Source: Rehmannia glutinosa (Eukaryota > Streptophyta > Magnoliopsida > Lamiales > Orobanchaceae). Taken from it: DNA of 64,000 nt. Location: positions 20,192,653-20,256,652 of the forward strand of contig CM071935.1 in the NCBI GenBank assembly GCA_016081115.2. Reading direction: 5' to 3'. Position 1 is the first letter of the stretch, and each line of letters opens with the position of its first letter. This document shows, in pieces, positions 32,101 to 41,329 of this stretch. A program made the translations under genes and the position numbers. The notes under the pieces were generated by a model. It did not search any database and was not told the origin of the DNA. It worked only from the letters and a program-made list of their open reading frames with translations.

Positions 32101-33368
32101 ATTTTATTCAACTTTGATGCCTATATGTAAGCTAAGGTGTAAGTTTATCAATGCAGTATTTATTCAGGGACTGTGGCAGGGGCTCGGGAAGCGTTTCTTA
32201 ATAAACTACCTTCTGTATCTATATCATATGACTGGTAAGCATAAAACATATATTTCTTAGATTTATTTAATGTAAATTAAGTTACTAGAACCACTTGTGC
32301 TTGATGTGCAATCAATTTCTTCGGATTTCATTTATCTGGTATTGTATTTTAAGATTGGGCGTTAGAAAATGTTAAATGTTTTACTTGCATTAATTACTTC
32401 TACCTTGCAGGGTTGAAGGGAGGAGTAATATCAATGATTTCACACTTGCAGCAGAGGCTTCCTTGCCCATCATTTGTGCCATATTGGCTGGAATAAAAAC
32501 GAAAACGTATCCTCAAAACTGTTTTCTAAATGTAGATATCCCAACAAATGTTGTGAATAACAAGGTAACAATTAGGTTTGCTTTATATGAAATAGTGATC
32601 AACTGGTTTTTCGGATATATTTTCCTTGTACTGCTGATATTTTTGTTTTGTGATCAATGTTGGTACGATTTCTATGTAATCATATTTCTTTCCTCCCATT
32701 TGTTCCAACTCCTTTTCTCCTAAAGTGATAAGCATATTACATTCTTATTTTCTTGCCTTTTATTTTGAGTTGATTGAAAGAGAAGCTAGGATGACGATAA
32801 TTTGTTTCTTGGTCCTTGAACAGGGTTATCGACTGGCCAAGCAGGGAAAGAGTATTGTGAAATGGGGTTGGAAACAAGTTACTTCCGATGCTGAAGGAGG
32901 GAAATTTTTATCAACAATGACTATGGAGACAAATTCTGAATCAGATTATCCGAGTGCAAAGCGTGAACATTTGTTATTCAAGAGAGAAGTATGACTCATG
33001 CTCTTTTATATGCTATAATGTATTTCTAAATTATATCATTTTTGCCACGAGAAATATTAGATCATTTTTCCTTTGTTTTTATGTTGTTGTAGTAGGAATA
33101 TTAATGTTTGTGTCCTTTTCTAGGTAAAGGGATATCAAGTGGAAGATGGTGACACGGACTATTGTTCACTTAAAGAAGGATATGTACGTCCAATAAGTTG
33201 TTGTTGTACATAGTAAGAGTGATACAAGTTCATTATTAATTTATCGATTTTTTGTTGCAGATAACTATGAGTCCTCTAGGTGCCTTGTCTCCTGCAGAGA
33301 TGGATAGCCAAGCATACTTTAAACAATGGCTTCCAGGTGTGGCCGAATGCTTCTCTTCTGCCCTCTAA
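18443..33368 (+). CDS. surE: SurE-like 5'/3'-nucleotidase, nine coding exons
   Basis: Exons: 18443-18591, 18789-18883, 31704-31768, 32005-32048, 32157-32234, 32411-32564, 32824-32988, 33124-33183, 33261-33368 (stop TAA). All introns are GT-AG and the sum is 918 nt, 305 residues, with no frame break. The N-terminal MITNDDGIDAPG (about residues 16-27) holds the Asp-Asp metal site of SurE phosphatases. SGTPADC, then SGINMGSN (Asn about 109) and the IYSGTVAGAREA block are further family signatures. SurE proteins are divalent-metal nucleoside 5'/3'-monophosphate phosphatases; plants keep several copies. No signal peptide is visible. ATG 18443 is the first in-frame start; M7 is an alternative. A donor straight after the stop (TAAAGGTAAG) suggests a 3'-UTR intron. 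Intron 2 (18884-31703) is huge because of transposons. Confidence 0.92.
18884..21095 (+). other. SurE intron 2, left part: very AT-rich, no gene
   Basis: About 2.2 kb with long A/T runs and a (TA) tract at about 20092-20118. I see no ORF with protein character, no terminal repeats and no RNA gene. Confidence 0.7.
21096..21100. repeat. Target site duplication TTCTC, left
   Basis: Same 5 bases as 29201-29205. Confidence 0.88.
21101..22752 (-). repeat. 3' LTR (left copy) of the SIRE-like element
   Basis: 1652 bp. On the minus strand it carries TATAAATAG (plus 21888-21896), a set of CGACCGGTCG palindromes (about 22125-22235) and an array of small hairpins (21361-21660). It differs from the right LTR by few bases except in a short stretch at about 22262-22320. 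Confidence 0.9.
21361..21660. repeat. Array of short hairpins in the left SIRE-like LTR
   Basis: At least nine consecutive 17-19 nt units have the form stem-ACCACA/CACCACA-stem: for example GAAGAGCACCACACTCTTC (21363-21381), GGAGATTACCACAATCTCC (21397-21415), GAAGATTACCACAATCTTC (21420-21438). The stems alternate between GAAGAT/ATCTTC, GGAGAT/ATCTCC, GAAGAG/CTCTTC and GAAGAAT/ATTCTTC while the loop core CC-A stays. The spacing is 4-15 nt. Confidence 0.85.
22753..22766 (-). other. Polypurine tract of the SIRE-like element
   Basis: On the minus strand AAAAAGGGGGAGAT directly abuts the left LTR. Confidence 0.85.
22767..24300 (-). other. 3' spacer of the SIRE-like element with extra purine tracts
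   Basis: No continuing ORF. On the minus strand further GGGGGAGC and AAAGGGGGAGAAA words occur near 22921, 23023 and 23220-23232. A GC-rich patch with GGCGACCGGTCGGCC-type palindromes at 23888-23965 resembles the palindromes of the LTR. An env-like ORF, as seen in some SIRE elements, could not be recognised. Confidence 0.5.
24300..26521 (-). pseudogene. Degenerate pol of the SIRE-like copia element
   Basis: Read on minus, about 24830-25010 gives the RT blocks MDVKSKFLNGFIQEEVYVKQ and PPGFK, then a run ending FKALYGLKQVPRVWYD, all broken by stops. The RT/RNase H linker KEIFKYLKGTSYD is found at about 24310-24370, and a second, diverged copy of this linker at about 25590-25650 (on plus, GTGCCTTTCAAA...TTAATGGCACTT in both). 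Integrase could not be found, so a large part is deleted or beyond recognition. Confidence 0.6.
26079..26330 (-). repeat. Tandem repeat of about 85 bp with peptide motif HHQQ...HQQWE..NPWK
   Basis: The minus strand shows an open stretch in which HQQWEGNKPWKWSNQ and HQQWERHNPWKRRN recur, with an earlier HHQQDDFQRRRD half-unit. About three degenerate units of 28-29 codons. It lies between the zinc knuckle and the lost protease region. Confidence 0.5.
26522..27526 (-). pseudogene. gag: Gag of the SIRE-like copia element
   Basis: A 334-residue frame on minus starts MASSFHIASEEKRSS only 20 bases from the primer-site block. FDSKNFIFWKERMECYLQG is the usual opening of copia Gag; LEFDHVVGIQSAHEVWQKLEAIYE is the UBN2-type capsid core. 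From about residue 165 on it is a long coiled coil (LQNDYDELQDEFQNLLVKYKNL, NLEKENSTLVEDINCLK). The CCHC knuckle CFYCGKKGHTV is encoded at about 26523-26556 but in a different frame from the upstream ORF, so the tail LLHAFIAVKRVIR is a frameshift product. It would make the particle protein; this copy is inactive downstream. Confidence 0.85.
27531..27545 (-). other. Primer binding site of the SIRE-like element
   Basis: On the minus strand TGGTATCGAGCC lies 2 bases after the right LTR. It resembles the initiator-Met site (TGGTATCAGAGCC) with a one-base loss. Confidence 0.75.
27548..29200 (-). repeat. 5' LTR (right copy) of the SIRE-like element
   Basis: 1653 bp, near-identical to 21101-22752. 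TATAAATAG on the minus strand at plus 28329-28337 is the likely promoter of the element. One extra AGGCTCCTCCAA unit occurs at about 28380. Confidence 0.9.
27803..28100. repeat. Array of short hairpins in the right SIRE-like LTR
   Basis: Same hairpin series as 21361-21660, almost unchanged, so the array is part of the LTR and not a copy-specific accident. Confidence 0.85.
29201..29205. repeat. Target site duplication TTCTC, right
   Basis: Same 5 bases as 21096-21100. Confidence 0.88.
29206..29584 (+). other. SurE intron 2 between SIRE-like element and MITE
   Basis: AT-rich, no ORF, no recognised element. Confidence 0.6.
29588..30138. mobile_element. Tourist-type (PIF/Harbinger) MITE
   Basis: 551 bp. 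The left end GGCCTTGTATGGTTATGTTTCC and the right end (reverse complement GGCCTTGTTTGTTTATGTTTCC) form terminal inverted repeats. Both sides carry the 3 bp TAA (29585-29587 and 30139-30141) typical of PIF/Harbinger insertions. No coding capacity. Confidence 0.8.
30142..31703 (+). other. SurE intron 2, right part, with a GC-rich transposon fragment
   Basis: Mostly AT-rich non-coding DNA. At 31150-31262 a GC-rich block reads GACGGGGCGGGGCG...CCCGCCCCGCCCC and ends in GTCATCCCTAGA. Reversed, this is the TAGGGATGAC-type end plus GC-rich subterminal block of a hAT-like non-autonomous element; the other end was not found. Confidence 0.45.
31704..33368 (+). CDS. surE: SurE gene, exons 3-9
   Basis: Exon 3 opens with TPADCTSLGISKALFPSIPDL. 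Exon 4 gives VISGINMGSNCGYN. Exon 5 gives YSGTVAGAREAFLNKLPSVS. Exon 6 gives the NDFTLAAEASLPIICAIL helix and the LNVDIP strand. Exon 7 gives YRLAKQGKSIVKWGWKQV. Exons 8-9 give VEDGDTDY and the conserved end ITMSPLGALS. The C-terminal part after this is typical for plant SurE proteins. Confidence 0.9.
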
Positions 33369-33946
33369 AGGTAAGTTCTTCCTAATATTTCTCTTCTTAT
33401 CTAGTTGATTAAACTATCTGACTTGGATAAAATTGCTACTTAATTTCACTATTCGCAATTATTCTGTTATTTCTAATATATTTACAATAATGTACTCGGC
33501 AATCTTCCATGTTTCAGGCTAGTTCATCCCATGCCTAGTTCATGTTTGAAATTTTGTTATGGAGGGAGTTAATAGTAATAACAAGAACGAATAGAACGAA
33601 CATCAAAAGAATGAGCGGGACAGACATAAATATACCTTTAATGTGCTAATTGTGGGACACGAGAAAAACCAATTTACCTATAGAAAAATTTCTTGGTGAT
33701 TTGTCATTATAGTTTGGGGGAAACCAATATCTTTTATTTTGTTAGTACTATGTACGTAATTGTAAAATTTAGTCAAAAAATCATTTCAAAACTGTAATTT
33801 TTTTTGGTAAATTGAAAAATTTTTTAGGGGATGCTCTAACTTGTTCTGGTCTATACATACAATATTACTCTAGAAAATTGTACCTTTTGTTTGACATCCT
33901 GAAAATTTATATTCTTTTTGCCTAAATGTTTCACATCCTGGTTCAG
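33369..33946 (+). other. SurE 3' UTR with a probable intron
   Basis: A GTAAGT donor at 33372 directly after the stop and an acceptor TTTCAG at 33512-33517 suggest that the 3' UTR is spliced. The rest shows no ORF. Confidence 0.5.
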
Positions 33947-34019
33947 GATATCCACAAGGATCTGGACGGCGTTCCTCTCGGAGTTATCATCATTCACTAC
34001 TCATGGGATGCCTTGTCAG
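33947..34019 (+). pseudogene. Possible stray exon of a sialate O-acetylesterase-like gene
   Basis: Between GGTTCAG and GTCAG|GTCC lies a 73 bp open stretch encoding DIHKDLDGVPLGVIIIHYSWDAL. It resembles the H..L.VP.G.I.SSWGGT block of SASA-type carbohydrate esterases, although the GGT is replaced by DAL. No neighbouring exons were found. Weak evidence. Confidence 0.22.
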
Positions 34020-34400
34020 GTCCTTTATTCAATAAAATTATGACAACAATAAAATTGTAACAGTCATTGTTACTATTTGGGGACATATCTTATTAGATGT
34101 GGATTATGTCAAACTTTATATTTATGAGGATGAATAATAAATCATGAAAAGTGTGTTTGCGTAAGATATTTTATTTTATATATGCGTAATAGCTAATTGT
34201 GTTTGTGAGTAAAAATCACAGTTTTCACTTTCAGTAAGGACCTCTCTTATACAGGAATCTATTATCTTAATTAGAGGGCTGTGACATTGGTAAATATGTC
34301 TTAAGGTTCAATAATTCTATTTCTGCTAACCTGGGGAAAGGTAAAGAGATTATTTAGTACAACTTGGATCGTCTAGGGGGACTTCTGCTTCTTTTGCAAA
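34020..34400. other. Intergenic DNA downstream of SurE
   Basis: No ORF or element recognised up to the copia RNase H remnant. Confidence 0.5.
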
Positions 34401-35618
34401 CACTCAAGTTATGCTACTAAACATCTGATTCTATATTTTTTGATCCCTTGTGACTTCGAGGAATTAACCACTACCCCACTGTTGTCACAATACAAAGTGA
34501 GTGGCCTATCCACATTTGTGACAACTTCCAAATCAGAAAAGAATTTCTTCAGCCATACCGCCTCCTTAGCTGCTTCTGAAGCGACTATGTATTCGGCCTC
34601 CAAGGTCGAATCCGCGGTGCTGGATTGCTTAATGCTTTTCCAGACTATGACGTCACCACCAAGAGTGAACACTGACACAAATATCCACTTTCAAGAATCA
34701 TTGTCTGACTGGAAGACAGAATCAGTGTACCCGCCTATTTTAACGTCATCACCCGAATAGACAAGCATATAATCTCTCGTTCTCTGAAGATACTGGAGAA
34801 TGTTCTTGACTGCTGTCCAATGGTCCATTCCTGGATTTGACTGAAACCAGCTGATTATCCCTACCACATAACAAATATCGGGCCTTGTACACAACCTAAC
34901 ATACGTAAGGCTGCCTACAACAGAGGCATAGGGAATATGTCTCATGTCCTCTTCTCCCTGAGAAGTCTTAGAACACTCCTCCTTGGAGAGAACGACTTCA
35001 TGTCAAGTTGGTAGGTAACCCTTTTTGGAATCTTGCATTTTATAACGCAACAACATCTTATCGATATAAGAAGCTTGAGATATTGCCAATAATTTTTTCT
35101 TGCGATCTCGAACATTCGAATTCCAAGAACATAATTTACTTCTCCCAAATCTTTCATTTGAAAATTCTTAGCAATCCAACCTTTAACCACAACTAACATC
35201 TCTACATCATTCCCAATTAGTAGAATATCATCTACGTAAAGCACTAAAAATGCCACTTTACCATCTTTGATCTGCTTATATACACAAGGTTCATCAACAC
35301 TTTGGTCAAAATCATAAGACTTGATCATCTCATCAAATCTATGATTTTATGACCTTGAGGCTTGCTTTAATCCATAAATGGATCTAAGCAATTTGCAGAC
35401 TTTCTAATCTTGACCTTCGGCTACAAAACTCTCTGGTTGCTGCATGTAGATTTTCTCGTCTAGATGGACATTCAGAAAAGGCTGTCTTGACATCTGTCTT
35501 CCATATCTCATAGTCAAGACATTCATCAATTGAAAGTAGTATGCAAATAGATTTTAGCATTGCTACAGGCGAGGAAGTTTCCTCATAGTCGGATCCCTCC
35601 TTTTGGGTGTAACCCTTA
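34400..35618 (-). pseudogene. Copia pol remnant, RT to RNase H (downstream part)
   Basis: Three minus frames follow each other. 35328-34942: RT with DEPCVYKQI, the catalytic LYVDDILLIGND and NFQMKDLGEVNYVLGI. 34945-34691: the linker PYASVVGSLTYV.LCTRPDICYVVGI and NPGMDHWTAVKNILQYLQRTRDY. 34678-34409: RNase H with SIKQSSTADSTLEAEYI, EAVWLKKFF and LYCDNSG. 35340-35618 holds the earlier RT part (TDVKTAFLN.HLDEKIYMQQPE) in broken frames. The upstream half continues at 45450 after the MITE/Helitron insertion. Stops and frameshifts make it dead; no LTRs were found. Confidence 0.85.
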
Positions 35619-35861
35619 GGCTGCGATTGGATATGAACGAAATTTTATTTTCGTTTCGCTAGAGAATTTTTTTTGACCAAAAATGCGATTGTTTATGAAA
35701 ATTTTCAGAAAATATACTATTCTCTCACTTTTACTTTTCCTCATTTTTTCTTACATCAATCACATCTACACATTTTTTCACAAAATACTAATCATTATTA
35801 CACATTCTCCCACAAATTTTACTATTCACTCACTCACACATTTCTAACTACCAGTAAAGTA

Positions 35862-35878
35862 CACGTGCGTTGCACGTG
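35862..35878 (-). terminator. Helitron 3' terminal hairpin
   Basis: Perfect 7 bp stem (CACGTGC/GCACGTG) with a 3-base loop, 11 nt from the CTGG end. This palindrome marks the end of rolling-circle transfer in Helitrons. Confidence 0.88.
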
Positions 35879-36379
35879 ATAACATAATTTATTAATTATA
35901 TTTTTATTTAAAACACATAAAAATATGATATACTAAAATTGTATCACTCCCTCAGCATGATGAATAAATTTGTAAGGCCCGACCCCTTCAATTTTAAGAC
36001 TAAAAAATAACATTAAGAAAATAAATATTGCAAAGGAATACAAATATGTGTTATAAAAAAAATATTGTATTGACAATTTAGCCACAAAGTTGTGATCCGC
36101 TTTCAGCTTAGTTTGAATCACAATTTGAACAAATTTGTTTCCTAGAGACTGAAGAAGTTTAGCAACCTGCACAACGTTAGAGTAAATATTAGAAGTAGTT
36201 TTTACATGAAATTGTTAAACTATTATAATTGAGTATGAGAATCATCATTAATCTAATTATAATTTCATTGAATACTTGAATGAATAAACTTTATTCACAT
36301 TACCTGGTTTTTAGGTATCGTAACTTGACGATACATCGAGTCGTACTTCGATGTTTTATTTTCCTAATAAAAACAAATA

Positions 36380-39300
36380 TTAGATACTATTTATAAGATA
36401 TAATATATTGCTTAAATGAAAATGATTTGTACCTGCATCTAATACTTGTTTGTACACAACATTTTTAGTCGTCATATTTCTTCTTCCAGTTGTGGAGTCC
36501 GGTTTAATCAATACTTTCGTTGTGGACATTGAAGTTCCTCTTGAGAGAGCAACATATAATTGACCGTGAGAAAATACTGATTGAGGCAAATAGACCCCAA
36601 CATTCGGAATTGTTTGTCCTTGAGCTTTATTGATTGTCATGGCGAAGCAAAGTCTAACTAAGAACTGCTTACGCTTGAATTGAAATGGATAACCTTCATT
36701 TTCAGCTGGTGAAAGTGGTATTCTAGGTATAAAAACATGTTTCCCACTATGTTGTCCAAACACAATCTCTGCATCAATTACGTTATTCTTGAAATCCCTA
36801 CATACCATTCTTGTACCACTACACAATCCATTTGATGGGTCCAGATTTCTCAACAGAATTATTAGACAATTTTTTTTTTAGCACCAACTTATGAGGAGGC
36901 AAGCCATTTGGAGTTAAAGAGTTCAAAAAGTCCTCTTCGTAGTAGTTGTTTGTGTCATCAATGGCTTCATCAAAAATGTAAATATTCTTGCTTCTCCAGG
37001 AAACATAGAGATCAACTTATCGTTCAATCTATCGACATGCTCATTTTTACCGGCTAATATTGCTCGACTTGTGAGGTAATGAGCTGAAAGGGCATTTTTA
37101 TTCAAAGTCGGAAAAATAGCCCTCATAAGTCGTTGTATTGATTGTTCCTCATCGTCATACTCCAATGATCATCTCTTCCGGAATTTTGATGTTGCCTTTA
37201 GTATCAGTTGGTTCCTCGCCATTTCCAACTCTAAGTAAAAAATCACTGAAGTTTGGATCATTCTTCGATCTCATGTTCCTTGTAAAAGTAATTTTTTTCA
37301 TTTTAGGCCACAAGTACGATTTCACCAAACTTGCAGAAATAGTTTGATGGATTGTTGCCCTAGGAACAACTGGTAATACTTGTCTAAAATCTCCACAAAA
37401 AACTATCACTTTTCCACCAAAATCTTCTTTATTACCCATTATGTCTTTCAATAATTTGTTGACATTCTCGATAGCCCATCGTTTTGCCATTGGTGCTTCA
37501 TCCCATAAAATTAATCGCGCTTTATGCAATAGCTCTGCAGCACCACTTTGTTTAGACATATTGCACTCACTTGATTCATTTGGATCTATTGGTATTTTGA
37601 ATCGAGAATGTGCTATTCTTCCCCCTGGCATTATTGCGGCAGCAACTCCAGATGTTGCAGTTGCAAGCGCTATTAGATTCTTGGATCTAAGATGAGCTAA
37701 CAATGCACGGTACAAGAATGTCTTTCCAGATCCTCCTGGACCATCAATAGAAAAAATGCCACCCTAGCCCTTTTTGATGCAATCTAAGATAATTGAAAAA
37801 GCTTTGTGTTGTTCATGATTCAACTTTGACTCAACTTCGTAATCTTCTGGAGGTATTTCTATTGACATTTCATCACGCACCTCTCTATGAATATCACTGT
37901 CGTCCATGTTATCGAAATCAATAGGAATATTTGGAAGATCATATGAACTTATGCCCTTTCCCATGCTTTGCAAGAAAAAATCCAAACTTTTTAAAGTTTT
38001 GACAACTTGTAGTTCAATTGAGGTATTTGAGTCTCTTCTAAAATCTTCAGACATTGCCTCAAAATATGTATCCCAAAGAACCTTCACATCTGTTGGTGCA
38101 CAATAGACCAATATGATTGCAAATAATCTTCGCAATTCATTTGACATTTGAAAAGTGATAACTTCATTTAGACATTCAATTACACTATGATCAGACTCCA
38201 ACAACCCTCTTTTTTGTGCTGCTTCTTTGAAACACGAACAACATACATCATTGACTGTTAGCAAATCTTCAAAAGATATAGGCCCTCTGACGTGATTTAA
38301 CAACAACCATAGATAATATATTTCACCTTCACTCGGACTTGCAGTATTCACACGGCCAATGACATCTCTTTTCTTTCTTTCTTTCCAAAGATTTACCTTG
38401 TTTGTCCCATACATAATGCTCCTAAACTCTCGATAAAGATATTTTCTTGCCTCTTCACTTTTAGAACACATCGAGAAATACTCTGTGAGCATTGTTTTGG
38501 AGACATGGTCCCAAGTCAAAATATTTTCTAAATTTTGATTTGCCCAATAAGTCACACACTGTTGATTTGGGAGGTGAAGCGGCAAGTTAATAACTGCTGG
38601 GTATATCTCATTCAAGTTGAATTCAAAAATCCTCCACATTGCTTCTTGAGCAGAGACCCACCGAGCATCTTGAAACTGCTTAATTTCATCAACCAAATTT
38701 TGATCATTATTGTGGTTGATATGAATTGCCACTTTGTCATGTCCCTTATAGATATATTTGTACAAGTATTTCACTACTGTCACACCTGAACATATCTCAA
38801 CATTGATATGACAATTATATCTTAATAAGAGATGTGGACTATAAGGTACCACCCACTGATTGTCTAATTGTTCATTGCGAACTTGAACTGTCAAACTATT
38901 GTTTCTTCTCCTATAGACTGGATATACATCTTTACCTTGTATGGTACTTTCACAATGTAGACGTGGATAATGATATTTACACTTTCCATCCATCATACAA
39001 GAGTTATTCATGTTTTTAGCTCCACATGGACCATGCATCATATGCCTTATAACTAAGTCAAAAAGCTCAGGATACTTTTGTTGATCGGGAAGTTCAGCAC
39101 ATACAAATCTGTCAAAGTGGTCTGGACTTGTAATTTTATATTCAGACTTCAGAATTATCAACATATGAGCATGTGGCAATCCCCTTTTTTGAAATTCAAT
39201 TACATGAACATGTGCAGCTACATCTCCAAATATTTTCTTCTTAAACAACTGATCTTTCAAATCTTGTAATTTTGCTCGAAATACTCTTGAGGTCAAATCT

Positions 39301-41327
39301 GGTCTATCTTGAGCTTTTTGTCCATCATACAGATTTTCTTGTATCTCTTTCCACTCAGGGTTGCAAGTCATTGTAATAAATAAATCGGGTTTGCCAAATC
39401 TTTGTACCAATGCCAACGCATCAAGATATCTTCGGCGCATATCTCTTGGACCCCCGATAAATGATGCAGGAAGAACGATTCTTTTGCCTACTTCATTTCC
39501 TCTAACCTCTCCTTTCATAACACTGTCTATAATTCCTTGGTATAGCTCAGCTCTCATGTTCGATTGATTTTGGCGATAGTAATCCAATCTTGTTGTCTCT
39601 AGTTTTATATACATGTCGACAACATATTGCTGCAATAGCCTTCCTGTAAACCGAAGTGCTGATTGTCTCGGATTTCTGATTTGTAATCTGTAACAACTAT
39701 ATTCTCTGCAAGACACTTGTTTATTACTTTCTTTACCAACAACTGTGGATACCAAAAATAAAACAAAAATTAGTAATGTGAAAATTTCTAATAAACTAAT
39801 AAAAAATACTTGTAAACTTGTATATATTAACTTCCAGAAGTGTGAAGTCTTTCATCAATATTTAGTCAATATAAATGGTTAATAATTTATTTAGTACAAA
39901 AATTACAATTTAAACATATATATCACAAATAAACCCGTGATTACATATATGATATTATTTAGTGATTTTAATAATAAGTATATACCTTCTTGTTCTTGAT
40001 AAAGAATATCACTTGGAGAAGAAAATGTTGGTATTGCAGATATAGCATCAATGATTGGACTACTACACCTGTAACATAGTTAATTCAAAAATTAAATCAT
40101 AAAATAATGTTTCAACAATATTACTACTACACACATATATACATACACAAATAAAGCATTATTATTCTTCGTACATGACATCTTATTTAGTAGAAAATTT
40201 TAAGAAAATAAATTACAATAGCACACATTATAATTACACAAGACGTAACTTAAATTTTAATACGTAATTAATAACACATATTCAATAGTTATATACCTTG
40301 TTCTTGCATAGTGGATTTCTTTGCATCAATTTTCTTAATATGTTGATGCCATCCTGACTGGCCTCTTGGAAAAAGAAGGGGATATTGCAATGGGTCATAA
40401 CATCCATAATAATGTTTTATTCTATGTCTATCTCCTGAATGTGCATGGACCACAATATCTCGTTCAAATGGTATGTCTGCATTATTTCCTTCAACCCATA
40501 TTGCCGCAACTTGATCAGCTGTTGGAGAATTATAAACTCGTTGATCTAATTTTACATCTTTAGATATATGGAGCTGAACATCATCCATCGTTGGATAATC
40601 CTTTAAGCTTCTGAAGACTTTTACATATGGATTTGTCTCTAGAATTCTCATGAGCTTATTCACAGTAACTTCAGATAAAGTAGAGTTCTCAAGTATGTTC
40701 ATTCTGTTCGCAACCTCATTTTCTGTTTCCACGAAGTATAATTGAAAATGACCAGGGGCGTCTTCCTTGGGTATTAAACCTGGAAGTTCGTGATACACCA
40801 TTCCTTGTGCTCGAAAAGTATAAACTCCACGCCTTGAAGATGCAAGTTCTTTATCTAGTTTCACTCCGAATGAAGTAAAAGAGAATATGCAATTGAATGG
40901 GCGAATATTTTTTCGAAATTGGATGGCCTCATTTGACTGAGAAGTAAACAACTCAAACAATTCATCGGGAAATGCAATAGGTGCCAGTTTAATTTTCCCA
41001 TTATCGCAGCAAAAAGTTGGAGGCTCATACTCAAATCTTACAGCAGCACAAAGTATGCAATTAGGCACTTTTTTCAACTCATGTATCCCCAAACAAAAAG
41101 GCTCAATAAGTATCGAACCTAAAAGGTGAAGAAAAAAATAATAATCTAGATTTTAACAATGTAAAAATCTACTTTAATATTTTATGCTGTAAGATTTAAA
41201 TTACTAACCTTCTTTCTTCTTATTCTTCTTAACCTTGTCTATATATTCTTGTCTTTGTGTGGTACTGAGATCAGCATACCTTTTTTTCATCCTTTCACGT
41301 TGCCTCTCCCGATAAACATCCGCTACT
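36380..41327 (-). pseudogene. Helitron RepHel (HUH replicase + Pif1-type helicase), intron-containing, broken
   Basis: Exons on minus, by plus coordinates: about 41209-41327 (RERQRERMKKRYADLS), 40297-41118, 39986-40068, then 39742 downwards. The Rep part has the HUH box GLPHAHML (about 39165) and the double-Tyr motif KYLYKYIYKGHD (about 38740). The helicase has Walker A GPGGSGKT (37718-37741), LILWDEAPM (Walker B), FCGDFRQVLPV and the C-terminal NKAQGQTIPNVG...LYVALSRG block (to 36420). Damage: an in-frame TAG at 37764-37766 between Rep and helicase, a frameshift at about 37164, one near 36980, and one in the A-run at about 36875. RepHel nicks and transfers one strand by rolling-circle transposition. 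Further minus exons towards 35930 are possible but unassigned. Confidence 0.88.
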
Positions 41328-41329
41328 GT

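Noticed and set aside
35933..36172. Minus ORF beyond RepHel as an RPA-like Helitron protein
   Set aside because: Short, no recognisable OB-fold motif; might be a further exon but cannot be supported.
38535..39567. Plus-strand ORFs within the Helitron region
   Set aside because: Shadows of the RepHel reading frame on the minus strand.
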